A stretch of DNA of 64,000 nucleotides, taken from assembly GCF_900105495.1 (NCBI RefSeq), contig NZ_FNTF01000002.1, forward strand, positions 1,587,501 through 1,651,500, given 5' to 3'. Source of the stretch: Pseudomonas frederiksbergensis. Its GTDB lineage: Bacteria; Pseudomonadota; Gammaproteobacteria; Pseudomonadales; Pseudomonadaceae. The notes beneath the pieces were generated by a model. That model saw nothing but the letters and a program-made list of their open reading frames with translations, was not told where the DNA came from and did no database searches. The position numbers and the translations under genes are program-made. Every line of letters begins with the position of its first letter. The first letter of the stretch is position 1. Below, piece after piece: positions 20,229-32,900 of the stretch.

Positions 20229-21623
20229 ATGAACGATATCTCCGCTCCTGAGCAATACGATCTGCAAACCGCTGCCCTGAAGGTGCCGCCGCATTCCATC
20301 GAGGCCGAACAGGCCGTGCTCGGTGGTTTGATGCTGGACAACAACGCCTGGGAACGCGTGCTCGATCAAGTGTCGGACGGTGATTTCTATCGACATGACC
20401 ACCGCCTGATCTTCCGCGCGATCGCCAAGCTCGCCGACCAGAACTCCCCGATCGATGTCGTGACCCTTGCCGAGCAATTGGACAAGGAAGGTCAGACCTC
20501 GCAAGTCGGTGGTCTCGGATACCTTGGCGAACTGGCAAAAAACACGCCGTCCGTCGCCAACATCAAGGCTTATGCCCAGATCGTCCGTGCACGGGCAACG
20601 TTGCGACAGTTGATCGGCATCGCCACAGAAATCGCCGACAGCGCTTTCAACCCGGAAGGCCGCTCGGCTGAAGAGATTCTCGACGAAGCCGAACGGCAGA
20701 TTTTCCAGATCGCCGAGGCCCGGCCAAAAACCGGCGGCCCGGTGAGCGTGAATGACCTGTTGACCAAGGCCATCGACCGCATCGACACCTTGTTCAACAC
20801 CGACAACGCGATTACCGGCCTGTCCACCGGTTATACCGATCTCGACGGTATGACCAGCGGCCTGCAACCGTCTGACCTGATCATCGTTGCCGGCCGTCCA
20901 TCCATGGGTAAAACCACCTTTGCGATGAACCTGGTGGAAAACGCCGTGCTGCGCAGTGACAAATGCGTATTGGTCTACTCGCTGGAGATGCCAGGCGAAT
21001 CGCTGATCATGCGTATGTTGTCGTCCCTCGGCCGGATCGACCAGACCAAGGTTCGTGCCGGTCGCCTGGAAGACGACGATTGGCCGCGCCTGACATCGGC
21101 GGTCAACTTGCTCAACGATCGCAAGCTGTTCATTGACGATACGGCCGGTATCAGCCCGTCGGAAATGCGCGCACGGACCCGGCGTCTGGTGCGTGAACAC
21201 GGCGACATCGCCCTGATCATGATCGACTACCTGCAATTGATGCAGATCCCGGGTTCTGGCGGCGACAACCGAACCAACGAGATTTCTGAAATCTCCCGTT
21301 CCTTGAAGGCCCTGGCCAAGGAATTCAACTGCCCGGTGGTGGCGCTGTCCCAGCTCAACCGCTCCCTGGAGCAACGACCGAACAAACGCCCGATCAACTC
21401 CGACCTCCGGGAATCCGGAGCGATCGAGCAGGATGCCGACGTGATCATGTTCGTGTACCGGGACGAGGTGTATCACCCGGAAACCGAGCACAAAGGCATC
21501 GCCGAGATCATCATCGGCAAACAGCGGAACGGCCCGATCGGCACGTCAAGACTGGCGTTCATCGGTAAGTACACCCGCTTCGAAAACCTGGCGCCGGGTA
21601 GCTACAACTTCGACGACGAGTAA
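20229..21623 (+). CDS. dnaB: replicative DNA helicase DnaB
   Basis: DnaB is the hexameric 5'-3' helicase of the replication fork. The 464-residue protein begins MNDISAPEQYDLQTAALKVP and has the N-terminal DnaG-interacting domain (HSIEAEQAVLGGLMLDN). The RecA-like C-terminal domain has Walker A GRPSMGKTT (about 222-230), Walker B LIMIDYLQLM and the LSQLNRSLEQR stretch. The ATG at 20229 gives the normal length; a longer in-frame start at 20175 lies in the terminator region and is unlikely. No intein is present. Confidence 0.97.
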   Translation: MNDISAPEQYDLQTAALKVPPHSIEAEQAVLGGLMLDNNAWERVLDQVSDGDFYRHDHRLIFRAIAKLADQNSPIDVVTLAEQLDKEGQTSQVGGLGYLGELAKNTPSVANIKAYAQIVRARATLRQLIGIATEIADSAFNPEGRSAEEILDEAERQIFQIAEARPKTGGPVSVNDLLTKAIDRIDTLFNTDNAITGLSTGYTDLDGMTSGLQPSDLIIVAGRPSMGKTTFAMNLVENAVLRSDKCVLVYSLEMPGESLIMRMLSSLGRIDQTKVRAGRLEDDDWPRLTSAVNLLNDRKLFIDDTAGISPSEMRARTRRLVREHGDIALIMIDYLQLMQIPGSGGDNRTNEISEISRSLKALAKEFNCPVVALSQLNRSLEQRPNKRPINSDLRESGAIEQDADVIMFVYRDEVYHPETEHKGIAEIIIGKQRNGPIGTSRLAFIGKYTRFENLAPGSYNFDDE

Positions 21624-21653
21624 CGTCAAGGATGTCCGGTTGATAGCTGTGTT

Positions 21654-24600
21654 TCAGGCGAACAGGGCTCTGATCGCTTGCTCGGTGTAGCCATAGTTCC
21701 AACGCAGCTCGTTATCGACGGGAATGTCGTCGGTGGCAAAGAAGGCGTACAGCAAGTATTTTTCCGTGCCTGCGCCTTGGGCTTGAACCACCACATCGAA
21801 CGGCACGGCTTCGACGTTGTAACCCGTTGTTGCCTGTCGTGCCGGCTTGCCCTGTTCATACTCGAAGAGCGTATTCATTCGGGACAGCACATTGTCTCCA
21901 GACAATAGAACGGTAGAAGGTCGGGCGTGGGTGAACAGCTTCCCGGGCAGTACATCGATGAGGAACGGGTCCTTTCTGGCGACACCGACATAACCGGGTA
22001 TCAATCCTCCCCCATAGACCCCAAGAATCTCCCCTTTAACCAGCGGCTTTTTGTTGCTCACCATGTCTTGTCCGATCAAGGTCCTTTCCTCAGGCATCTT
22101 GCAGTCGGCGGCGGTGAATGTACGTAGCGCCAGTTTCTCTTCGTACAGGTTGGCTACGTCTTCGAAGCCCTCCCATTGAATGTAAGGTTTGATTGCCGCG
22201 GCCTGGTAGCGGGTACCGCCATCAGCTGATCTGGCCTGCTGCTGAATTTTTTTGATGCGTAACGGTTGCCCTTTCAAGTCCCTGAGGGGGTAACGGCCGT
22301 TGTTGGCGCGATCATAGTTGCCGCGTGTGTTGATGGCCTGTTGAAAGGATCTGATGCTGGACATTCGGTCGCGTTCGGCGGCAGTGAATGGCACAGGCAT
22401 GATGTATTCGGTGGCGCTGTGATAGCTGCCGCTCGCCTCCTCCGGAATATCGAGGTGCCTTGACGAGCCAACGCCCGGGGTGCCGCCCGGTAATCCGCTA
22501 TCGGTATCGATCTCCCAACCACCCCCAGCCTTTTTCCGCACATAAGGCTTGTACGCTCGATAGGGGCTGCGCGCATCGATGACTTGCCAGCCCGGTTTGG
22601 CGTATTGCACTTGATAGTACAGGCGGTTTTCCTGCACGTAATACGTGTGCGTGCCACCTTGTCCGGGGCACTGTTCATAAACGCCATCTGCGCGCAGCGA
22701 CAGGTTCGTCGGTGTTTCTTGCCGGGCAAAATAGGTATCAAGAGGCAAGCCTGGGGTTACAGGCTCGGTAGCCCATGACGCATCAGCTTCCCGAATAGCC
22801 AAAGGTTGTTTGTGTAAATGCTCAATAACGTTGTTGAGCGCGGTTTTGACACGGTCAGTCCAGCGATTGGCGATGGCAAAGCGCTCGGCTTCAGGCAGGG
22901 CCGCTTTGATCGAGGTATAGAGGTCGGCCAATCCATTAAGCGAATTTCCTGCAGCATCGTAAGCCCTGTACTGCGCGCCTACTCGAACCAGAACTCTGCG
23001 ATGAACGGCTGTGTCACTGCCGACGCTGCTCAGCAATGTGCCGTTGAGAGTTGCATCACGCATTTCGATGTGCACCGAGTCGGCCCAGTCAGGCAAGTGC
23101 CTGAGGTTCGTGAGGATGAGTTTGTCGGTGTCGAGCGGGCGAGCCGAATCAAGATAAAGCCCCTCATAAGTACGTGCTGTTTCAACTTCCTTGGAATATT
23201 CGGCTGCTTCCTTTTCCATGAGTGGCAGCAACTGCCGTTCCCGCACGATTTGTTGTTTTTCCAGTGTGCTGAGGCTGAGTGTCATTTGTTGCAGATAGCT
23301 TTTTGGCAGCGTTGGATACTGGGTGCGAATGTGTTCCTGTATCGAGTTTTCCGGTTGATCGGTCAGTGCATAAATTTTTGGAAACAGCAGATCTTTTGTT
23401 GCCGCAAGTTTGATCTCGAGACACTGCGCCAGGCGCTCTGCGTTAGAGGCAGTGGAGGGTGCCAGCCCTTTGAACAGCTCACTGAGCTCTTCAGTTTCCA
23501 ACTGCTCGACAACAGCGTCAGTCAGTTCGCCGTTTCTGAGTTGGGCGTAGGTCAATCTAAGTTCTGGCAGTGTTGCATTGGCGGAGTCACCAAAAGCAAA
23601 GAGCGTTTCAGTCCCGTCGACTACGGTCAGGTATCGAGTGGTTGGCCAGCCGCTCAGTGTGGTGAGCAGGTGCATCAAGATGAACGGTGAGTAAGTGCCG
23701 GTTTTAGTGCCTTTGCTGCGTTCTATCTTGAAATCATTTATTTCCTGCCTCAAATCAAAGCGCTTCAACACATCGGTCAGCAGGGGCGGCGGACGTTGGG
23801 TGTTCAGATGAAGTTCAATGAGAGCCAATCGGTCTAGTCCGCTGACCAGCAGAATGGGCTCGACGGCTTCTTGGCGGATATTGCGTGCGACAGGGCCAAG
23901 ACGCCTGATCAGTTTCAACCCATCCCAGGCGCGCGGGTCCTCGTGTAGATGGCGCCATCCGGCGGCATCGTTTTGTACCATCTGTGGTGCATACCCGTTT
24001 GGGTCAGAAGGGTGTTGCAGCTCCCACTTTTGGGTGGCGATGTCGACCTTTACTTCATAGAAATGGTCTTCCAGTGCTACATAGGTTTTTGCGTTGTGTT
24101 TGTACAAGCCTTGAGCGTTGGGATGGATGTTTTCAGGAAGTTGAAGTGTATTCCGGTAGGGCGTCAGATCGGGGTGCCAGAGTCGTTCGCTATTGTCGCT
24201 CAACCTGATTTTCACCAGGTGAGTGGCGATCCCGGTGGTTTTTATTGCGCCGGCCGTGATGATGCCCAGGGCTGCGGCGTCTGCGACGTCGAGCAGATCA
24301 TTCAACGCTTCATCGGTATCGCCACGACTCCAGGCGGCGACGCCGTGATAGACCGAGTGGAGTAACTGCAAGGCTGTTACCGCCAGCATCACTTCACCGA
24401 TGACCGGTATGAAGGACGCGGCGAAAACCAACAGCGACTCTCCTGCGGCCTCGAGCTCCTGACGTTTTTTCAAACTGCCGGCGGTGTTGGCATCTGCCGT
24501 GGGGACCGCCAGCACACGTGCATCAGCTTTCAGGTGGGCAATGCGTTGCTTGAAGGCCGTTTCATAGATGTCACCGGCAATATCGACACGCACTAAGGGT

Positions 24601-25619
24601 TTGGCAAAAGACGGATTACTCAGGCGGGATTCGCCTGACCACAAAGTGCCTGTGGTCAGCGGCGTTCCCTGGCGCTCGAACGGAATGAAGCGATTGAAGA
24701 ACTTGCGGTAAGAGGGTGTGTCCAGCTTGATTGCCAAGGCTTTTTGAAGCTCGTTATATGAGTCATATCGTTTGATCGCGTGATCGGGGTCATCGGGAAT
24801 GTAAAGGACGTGTTTGATCTGAGGCCATTTATCCCGAAGTATCAGGATGCCCGGAAGGGCTATGCCGTCCAGTGTCAGCTGTGAGCAGATCAAGTCCTTG
24901 TGGCTGCCGGCGTGTTTCAGTTCGAGTAATAGCGTGTAAAGATCGTTGTTGATGGATTTCTTCATCAGGGCGATGTGGATCGCCGCCTCAAAAGTATTTT
25001 GATCGTCGTTCCTGATCAGGGCCTTTATCTGGTTTGCCGAGTGAGTGACGGTTGTTCCCGCAGTCGCGGAAGGTTCCAGTATTTCGCTGATGTGTCTCTG
25101 GTACTGCATGCCAATGTCCAGCTCGCGGCAAACCCCGGCGAAGTTTTCTGGGCTGACAGCGCTTTTTTTCTTTTCGACGTACCCGGACAAATAGATGGCC
25201 GATCCCGCTTCAAAACCACCGCTCAGGGCTTCGGAAGGTTCGAAGTTCTGCAGAGCGGCGTCTACAAGCGTTTGTTCGGTGGTTTTATGATGTGTTTTGA
25301 TCAGGCCCAGGAGATGGGAGTTCTTCCACTCGCGCAGCAATGTGGATTTTTCAGCGTCCAGCGATCCCAGGTGCCCTGTAAGCTTTTCACTCAACAAGGA
25401 TCGGGCAAAGTTCACGGGGTTTTTCAGATCCTCGAAGACTGAGGCCAGCGCCTGCCTGGCGGCATTGCTTTTGAGCAGGCAAGCGCGAAACGTTTTGCGT
25501 TGTTCGGCGGATCCCTCGACTAGCCAGCCAGGCAGCTTGCTCTGGATGAAACTTGCGTGAGCAGATAGGGCCGCAGGGGTAGGTGCGGGGGCCGTATTGT
25601 GTAAAGTCGAATCGTTCAA
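21654..25619 (-). CDS. Large toxin-like protein: DUF6543 (dermonecrotic-toxin-like) body with SET-like C-terminus
   Basis: A 1321-residue protein starting with TTG behind GGAGCG. Residues about 1-390 are mostly helical. A hydrophobic pair at about 394-428 and 445-465, preceded by AHLKADARVLAVPTADAN and followed by GDTDEALNDLLDVADAAALG, and then LYKHNAKTYVALEDHFYEV, resemble the DUF6543 proteins of Pseudomonas annotated as dermonecrotic-toxin-like or membrane-targeting effectors. The last 126 residues look like a SET domain: GEILGVYGG (1196-1204), SRMN (1246-1249) where SET proteins have R-x-x-N-H, and FFATDDIPVDNELRWNYGY (1293-1311). The NH-x-C motif is not intact (N-T instead of N-H). No signal peptide. 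It lies convergent to dnaB, with lower GC and weaker codon bias than its neighbours. Function is inferred. Confidence 0.7.
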   Translation of the reverse strand: MNDSTLHNTAPAPTPAALSAHASFIQSKLPGWLVEGSAEQRKTFRACLLKSNAARQALASVFEDLKNPVNFARSLLSEKLTGHLGSLDAEKSTLLREWKNSHLLGLIKTHHKTTEQTLVDAALQNFEPSEALSGGFEAGSAIYLSGYVEKKKSAVSPENFAGVCRELDIGMQYQRHISEILEPSATAGTTVTHSANQIKALIRNDDQNTFEAAIHIALMKKSINNDLYTLLLELKHAGSHKDLICSQLTLDGIALPGILILRDKWPQIKHVLYIPDDPDHAIKRYDSYNELQKALAIKLDTPSYRKFFNRFIPFERQGTPLTTGTLWSGESRLSNPSFAKPLVRVDIAGDIYETAFKQRIAHLKADARVLAVPTADANTAGSLKKRQELEAAGESLLVFAASFIPVIGEVMLAVTALQLLHSVYHGVAAWSRGDTDEALNDLLDVADAAALGIITAGAIKTTGIATHLVKIRLSDNSERLWHPDLTPYRNTLQLPENIHPNAQGLYKHNAKTYVALEDHFYEVKVDIATQKWELQHPSDPNGYAPQMVQNDAAGWRHLHEDPRAWDGLKLIRRLGPVARNIRQEAVEPILLVSGLDRLALIELHLNTQRPPPLLTDVLKRFDLRQEINDFKIERSKGTKTGTYSPFILMHLLTTLSGWPTTRYLTVVDGTETLFAFGDSANATLPELRLTYAQLRNGELTDAVVEQLETEELSELFKGLAPSTASNAERLAQCLEIKLAATKDLLFPKIYALTDQPENSIQEHIRTQYPTLPKSYLQQMTLSLSTLEKQQIVRERQLLPLMEKEAAEYSKEVETARTYEGLYLDSARPLDTDKLILTNLRHLPDWADSVHIEMRDATLNGTLLSSVGSDTAVHRRVLVRVGAQYRAYDAAGNSLNGLADLYTSIKAALPEAERFAIANRWTDRVKTALNNVIEHLHKQPLAIREADASWATEPVTPGLPLDTYFARQETPTNLSLRADGVYEQCPGQGGTHTYYVQENRLYYQVQYAKPGWQVIDARSPYRAYKPYVRKKAGGGWEIDTDSGLPGGTPGVGSSRHLDIPEEASGSYHSATEYIMPVPFTAAERDRMSSIRSFQQAINTRGNYDRANNGRYPLRDLKGQPLRIKKIQQQARSADGGTRYQAAAIKPYIQWEGFEDVANLYEEKLALRTFTAADCKMPEERTLIGQDMVSNKKPLVKGEILGVYGGGLIPGYVGVARKDPFLIDVLPGKLFTHARPSTVLLSGDNVLSRMNTLFEYEQGKPARQATTGYNVEAVPFDVVVQAQGAGTEKYLLYAFFATDDIPVDNELRWNYGYTEQAIRALFA

Positions 25620-25798
25620 GGGCGCTCCGTGGCTCTGGATAAGCCAGTCTGATAATTGAAGCGCCAGATTACTCGCGGGTTTTTTGCTTGAAGAATCTCT
25701 ATGTAGTGACCTTTGCCCAGCGAAATGTGCTGTATCGGTCAGGGGGGCAGGCCTGAGGGTAAAAGCCGACCGCTGTTGTCGGAATTGGTTATTTTTTG

Positions 25799-25807
25799 TG
25801 CTATATT
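25799..25807 (+). promoter_or_regulatory. Extended -10 promoter ahead of ygiQ
   Basis: TGCTATATT is an extended -10 (TGn + TATATT) about 40 bases before the ygiQ ATG, followed by a GC-rich discriminator. No well-spaced -35 is visible (TTGTCG lies 20 bases upstream). Confidence 0.45.
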
Positions 25808-25846
25808 CCGCGCCCGCGATTTTTCATCTCAACACCGGTCATCGTC

Positions 25847-28150
<2,304 letters not shown>

Positions 28151-28166
28151 TCTGCCCGCGATATCG

Positions 28167-28200
28167 CAAAACGCCAGCCTGAGTGCTGGCGTTTTGTTTT
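28167..28200 (+). terminator. Rho-independent terminator after ygiQ
   Basis: CAAAACGCCAGC and GCTGGCGTTTTG form a perfect 12-bp stem with a 6-base loop, followed by further T residues. Confidence 0.9.
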
Positions 28201-28351
28201 CTAGCGACTGTGCGGCCCGTTTGCTAAGGTGACGCTCGCTTCAATGGCTGCCCGGAAAATCGATTTCCCGTGCAACGCCAACCCTGTGGAAGACGGAAGT
28301 CGCCTGCACAGGCATTAAAGATTTAACCCGCGATCTTCAAGGACGATTCAC

Positions 28352-29272
28352 ATGAGCAACCCCTTACCGGGTATCGGCATGGACTACAGCCCCTCCCAGT
28401 TCATGGCCCGCCAACGCATCGAAAGCCAGATCAACCTGCCACGCCTGTTCGCCGCCATCGACGCCGACCCCGGAATCGTCGGCGCGGGCGTGGTGTACAT
28501 CGATGCCGAATTCAACGTAGTGACCCTGCGCGAGTTCAAGCCGATTTGCAGCATCAGGCCCAAGCGAATCATTTTGCGCGAGGCGCAGAAGTACATTGCG
28601 CCTGCTCAATTCGCCCAGCAGGTGCGGGACAATCCGCGTGAATCGCGCCTGGTGGGTGAGGCAGTCAACACCAGCTTATCGTGCGTGGGTGCAGTGATCG
28701 GCTGGATCGTAGTGCTCAGTGGTTCCGTGGCTATTCCGTTTTCGGCAGGGGCAAGTACGGTGGTCGCTGCGCTCGGTTATACCGCTGCGGCTGCCAGCAC
28801 CGTGCAGTGTTTTGCCAGCGGCTATCGGACCCGCAATGAGATCGTCAACCCTGCCCGTAACGATGAGCTCGACAGCGAAGAGTGGTACCAGTACACCATG
28901 ATTGCGCTGGATGCTGCGTCCTTGGTCGGGGTAGGCGCATCCGCGCTGACAACACTCAAACTGGTCAGGCTGAATAAGGCCACGACCGGGAAAAGTGTCA
29001 GGGAAGTGCTCAGGGGGCTGAATCGACAGGAACGTGCCAAATTGACCAAAGAACTATTGAGCATCAACGACCCGCGCTTGACGTCGAAGATGATCAAGTT
29101 GAAGCAGTTGTCGGGTGAATTGCCCAAGCGTTTCACACCCACCGAGGTCAAGCATGCAACGGTCACTCAGATAAAAGACGCCTTGGGCGCCGCTATCGGT
29201 TTTACCGGCAGTGCAATTTCGGGGAATGTCCGCACCATTGCCGTAGGCCTGTACGAGGAGGCTGAGCAATGA
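28352..29272 (+). CDS. Uncharacterised membrane-associated protein, candidate effector
   Basis: I do not recognise a catalytic family in this 306-residue protein. It starts MSNPLPGIGMDYSPSQFMAR with an AAGGAC ribosome site and has no signal peptide. Residues 1-100 are soluble. Three hydrophobic segments follow (about 108-126, 132-155 and 183-203), rich in Gly, Ala and Ser and separated by a charged stretch containing DELDSEEWYQY. The C-terminal 100 residues are basic and helical (GKSVREVLRGLNRQERAKLTKELL). A cytosolic start with a central hydrophobic hairpin is the layout of pore-forming effectors and colicin-like toxins. The next gene overlaps it by four bases and encodes a small multi-spanning protein, the usual form of an immunity partner. 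This role is inference. Confidence 0.6.
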   Translation: MSNPLPGIGMDYSPSQFMARQRIESQINLPRLFAAIDADPGIVGAGVVYIDAEFNVVTLREFKPICSIRPKRIILREAQKYIAPAQFAQQVRDNPRESRLVGEAVNTSLSCVGAVIGWIVVLSGSVAIPFSAGASTVVAALGYTAAAASTVQCFASGYRTRNEIVNPARNDELDSEEWYQYTMIALDAASLVGVGASALTTLKLVRLNKATTGKSVREVLRGLNRQERAKLTKELLSINDPRLTSKMIKLKQLSGELPKRFTPTEVKHATVTQIKDALGAAIGFTGSAISGNVRTIAVGLYEEAEQ

Positions 29273-29718
29273 ATGAACTGCCCAGCATTCGCCATTTTCT
29301 ATCGAAGTATTTCCCGGTCTTCATGGGGGCAATATTCGCGTCAATTTTTACCCTGGTCTTTGCGGTGCCTTTGTTTTTCGAAAGCTATTTTCGAAACCTT
29401 CCGTTGGCTGACAACGCCAAGTACTCTTTTTTCGGGGGGATCGCGCTGACCCTCATCGTCGTGCACTGCCATTTCATGGTCGCGCGCGGTCGCCCGCAAT
29501 GGGTGCGACCTCTGGTCGTGCTCCTGGCCCTTTGTTTTCTTGGGGTATTGCCCACCATTGCATATGAGGTGCATCCCCTGGTTTATGCTGTGACGTTGCT
29601 GTTCCCACTGCTGGCGCTATTGCTGCTCAACAGCAAACGTCACCGCGAGATGCGCCAAAAGCTGCTTGAAGTACGTCACTTGCGCCAAGCTTTTATTGCA
29701 AAGCACAAAGCCCGTTAG
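29269..29718 (+). CDS. Small four-helix membrane protein, candidate immunity partner
   Basis: A 149-residue protein with four predicted membrane helices (about residues 14-35, 50-69, 80-97 and 103-121) and a highly basic C-terminal tail (KRHREMRQKLLEVRHLRQAF). I know no homologue family. The ATG overlaps the stop of the upstream gene (ATGA), so it is made in step with it. Size, membrane nature and coupling suggest an inner-membrane protector against the upstream product. The alternative is an ordinary two-subunit membrane complex. Confidence 0.6.
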   Translation: MNELPSIRHFLSKYFPVFMGAIFASIFTLVFAVPLFFESYFRNLPLADNAKYSFFGGIALTLIVVHCHFMVARGRPQWVRPLVVLLALCFLGVLPTIAYEVHPLVYAVTLLFPLLALLLLNSKRHREMRQKLLEVRHLRQAFIAKHKAR

Positions 29719-29853
29719 TTGGATAGATTCAGCCCCCGCGCCTCACACGTGCGCCACAAATATGTGCAGCCCTCGCACTATAACCGCAGCCACGGCGCCG
29801 TTTTGGTGCTGTACTGCACCGGGTCTGTTGATAAAGCGCAATGACCGCTGCTC

Positions 29854-29868
29854 TGGCATAAGTCTTGC
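29854..29868 (+). promoter_or_regulatory. Sigma-54-type promoter ahead of the transglutaminase/ATP-grasp operon
   Basis: TGGCATAAGTCTTGC matches the -24/-12 pattern (TGGCAc-N5-TTGC), with GG and GC separated by exactly 10 bases. It lies 40 bases before the GTG start, leaving a leader of about 28 nucleotides. Confidence 0.6.
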
Positions 29869-29907
29869 GCCGCTTTCGATAACGTCCAGGCTCGCAGGAG
29901 GCACGCC

Positions 29908-32900
29908 GTGTCGATTCATGTCGCATTGCACCACGTCACGCATTACCGATACGACCGCGCCGTCGAACTCGGTCCGCAGATCGTTCGCCTGCGCCCGGCT
30001 GCCCACAGCCGCACGCGGATATTGTCCTATGCGTTGAAAGTCTCCCCCGAGCAGCACTTCATTAACTGGCAGCAGGACCCCCAGGGCAATTACCTGGCGC
30101 GGTTGGTGTTCCCGGAGAAAACTCAAGAGCTGCGCATTGAAGTCGATCTGCTGGCGGAGATGGCAGTCTTCAATCCGTTCGACTTCTTCCTCGAGCCCTA
30201 CGCGGAAAAGATTCCTTTTGCCTACGCAGCGGATGAGCGCAAGGAGCTGGCGCCGTATCTGGAAACCTTGCCCCTGACGCCGAAATTCAAGGCGTATCTG
30301 GATGGCATCGACCGCACGCCGCTGCCCAGTGTGGATTTTCTGGTCGCACTCAATCAGCGCCTGAGCGAGGACATTGGTTACCTGATTCGCATGGAGCCGG
30401 GCGTGCAAACGCCCGAACATACCCTCGAACATGCCTCTGGTTCCTGCCGCGACTCGGCGTGGTTGCTGGTGCAGTTGTTGCGCAACCTCGGCCTGGCGGC
30501 GCGTTTCGTCTCCGGTTACCTGATTCAACTGACCGCCGACGTCAAAAGCCTCGACGGCCCGTCGGGCACTGACGTGGACTTCACCGACCTGCATGCCTGG
30601 TGTGAAGTCTATTTGCCCGGTGCTGGCTGGATCGGCCTGGACGCGACGTCAGGGCTGTTTGCCGGGGAAGGACACATTCCGTTGGCCTGTAGTCCCGATC
30701 CGGGCTCTGCGGCACCGATCAGTGGCTTGGTTGAACCGTGCGAGTGCGAATTCACCCACGAAATGTCGGTGGAGCGGATTTGGGAAGCACCACGGGTAAC
30801 AAAGCCCTACACCGAAGACCAATGGCTGGCGATCCAGGCGTTGGGTCGGCAGATCGATGCCGACCTGTTGGAGGGTGACGTACGCCTGACCATGGGCGGC
30901 GAACCGACGTTTGTTTCCATCGACGATCCAGACGGCGCCGAGTGGAACACGGCGGCACTGGGGCCAGACAAGCGGCGTCTGTCCGCCGAACTGTTCCAGC
31001 GCATGCGCAAGCACTACGCGCCCAATGGTCTGGTGCATTTCGGCCAGGGCAAGTGGTACCCCGGCGAGCAATTGCCGCGCTGGTCGTTGAACTGCTACTG
31101 GCGCCGCGACAACGTACCGATCTGGCGCAACAGCGCGCTGATTGCCGATGAGCAGCAAGACTACGGTGCCGATGGCGAGTTGGCCGGGCGTTTTCTGGCG
31201 AGTGTCGCTGAGCGCCTGAAAATTCCGACACGTTTTGTGTTTCCAGCCTACGAAGATAATTTCTATTACCTCTGGCGCGAAGGCACTTTGCCGCAGAACG
31301 TCAGCGCCGAAGACTCGCGTCTGGAAGAGCCGCTGGAGCGGGCGCGCCTGCGCAAAGTCTTCAGCCAGGGCCTGGACAAGGTCATCGGCCAGGTCCTGCC
31401 GCTGGCGCGCACCGCCAAGGGCGATCAATGGCAAAGCGGCCCTTGGTATCTGCGCGACGAGCATTGCCGACTGGTGCCAGGGGATTCGCCGCTGGGCTAT
31501 CGCTTGCCGCTCGGCTCGCAGCCATGGGTGAAAGCGGCGGAATACCCGTTCATTCATCCTGTGGACCCGAATCAGGATTTCCCCGCGCTGCCCGACACTG
31601 CCCAACTTCAGAGCCAGGGCGAGCCTGCGGTGGCTGAAGAACGCACGCCAAAGATCGACGAGTCCGCCGATTGGCTGACCCGCACCGCGTTCTGCGCGGA
31701 GGCGCGAGAAGGCCGGTTGTACCTGTTCATGCCGCCGCTGGAGCGGGTCGAGGATTATCTGGAACTGGTCAGCGCCATCGAAGCCACCGCCGAGGAATTG
31801 CATTGCCCGGTGTTGCTGGAAGGCTATGAACCGCCGAGCGATCCGCGCCTGAGCAACTTCCGGATCACCCCCGATCCGGGTGTGATCGAGGTCAACGTGC
31901 AGCCGTCCGCCACATGGGATGAACTGGTCGAGCGCACCGAATTTCTGTACGAAGAAGCGCGCCAGACCCGACTGACCACCGAGAAATTCATGATCGACGG
32001 CCGGCACACCGGCACCGGCGGCGGTAACCATTTCGTACTGGGCGGCGCGACACCGGCTGACTCACCGTTTCTACGCCGCCCCGATCTGCTGCGCAGCCTG
32101 ATCAGCTACTGGCATAACCACCCGTCCTTGTCCTACCTGTTTTCCGGATTATTCATCGGCCCGACGTCCCAGGCACCACGGGTTGATGAAGCGCGTAATG
32201 ATGCGCTGTATGAATTGGAAATCGCCTTTGCCCAGATGCCTCAGGCGGGTGAGGAGTGCGCGCCGTGGCTGGTGGATCGGCTGCTGCGCAACCTGCTGAT
32301 CGACGTGACCGGCAACACGCACCGCGCCGAGTTCTGCATCGACAAGCTGTATTCACCGGATGGCGCGACGGGACGCCTGGGGTTGCTCGAATTACGCGCC
32401 TTTGAGATGCCGCCCCATGCTCGCATGAGCCTGGCACAACAGTTGTTGCTGCGGGCGCTGGTGGCTCGATTCTGGCGCGAGCCTTATGCACCGCCGAAAC
32501 TGGCGCGCTGGGGCACGGAGCTGCACGACCGATTCCTGTTGCCCCACTTTATCGAACAGGATTTCGCCGACGTCATCGTCGACCTCAATGCCGCCGGTTA
32601 TCCGGTGCGCGCCGAGTGGTTTGCGGCGCATCTTGAGTTTCGTTTTCCCAAGGTCGGCGATTACGCGGTCAGCGGGATCGAACTGGAATTACGTCAAGCG
32701 CTGGAGCCCTGGCATGTGCTGGGCGAAGAGGGCGCGGTCGGCGGCACGGTGCGTTATGTGGATTCGTCGCTGGAACGCTTGCAGGTCAAGCTCACGGGCC
32801 TGTCACCACAGCGTTATGTGCTGACCTGCAATGGCATTCCAGTGCCATTGCAACCCACCGGGCGGGTCGGCGAGTTTGTCGCCGGGGTGCGTTTTCGCGC

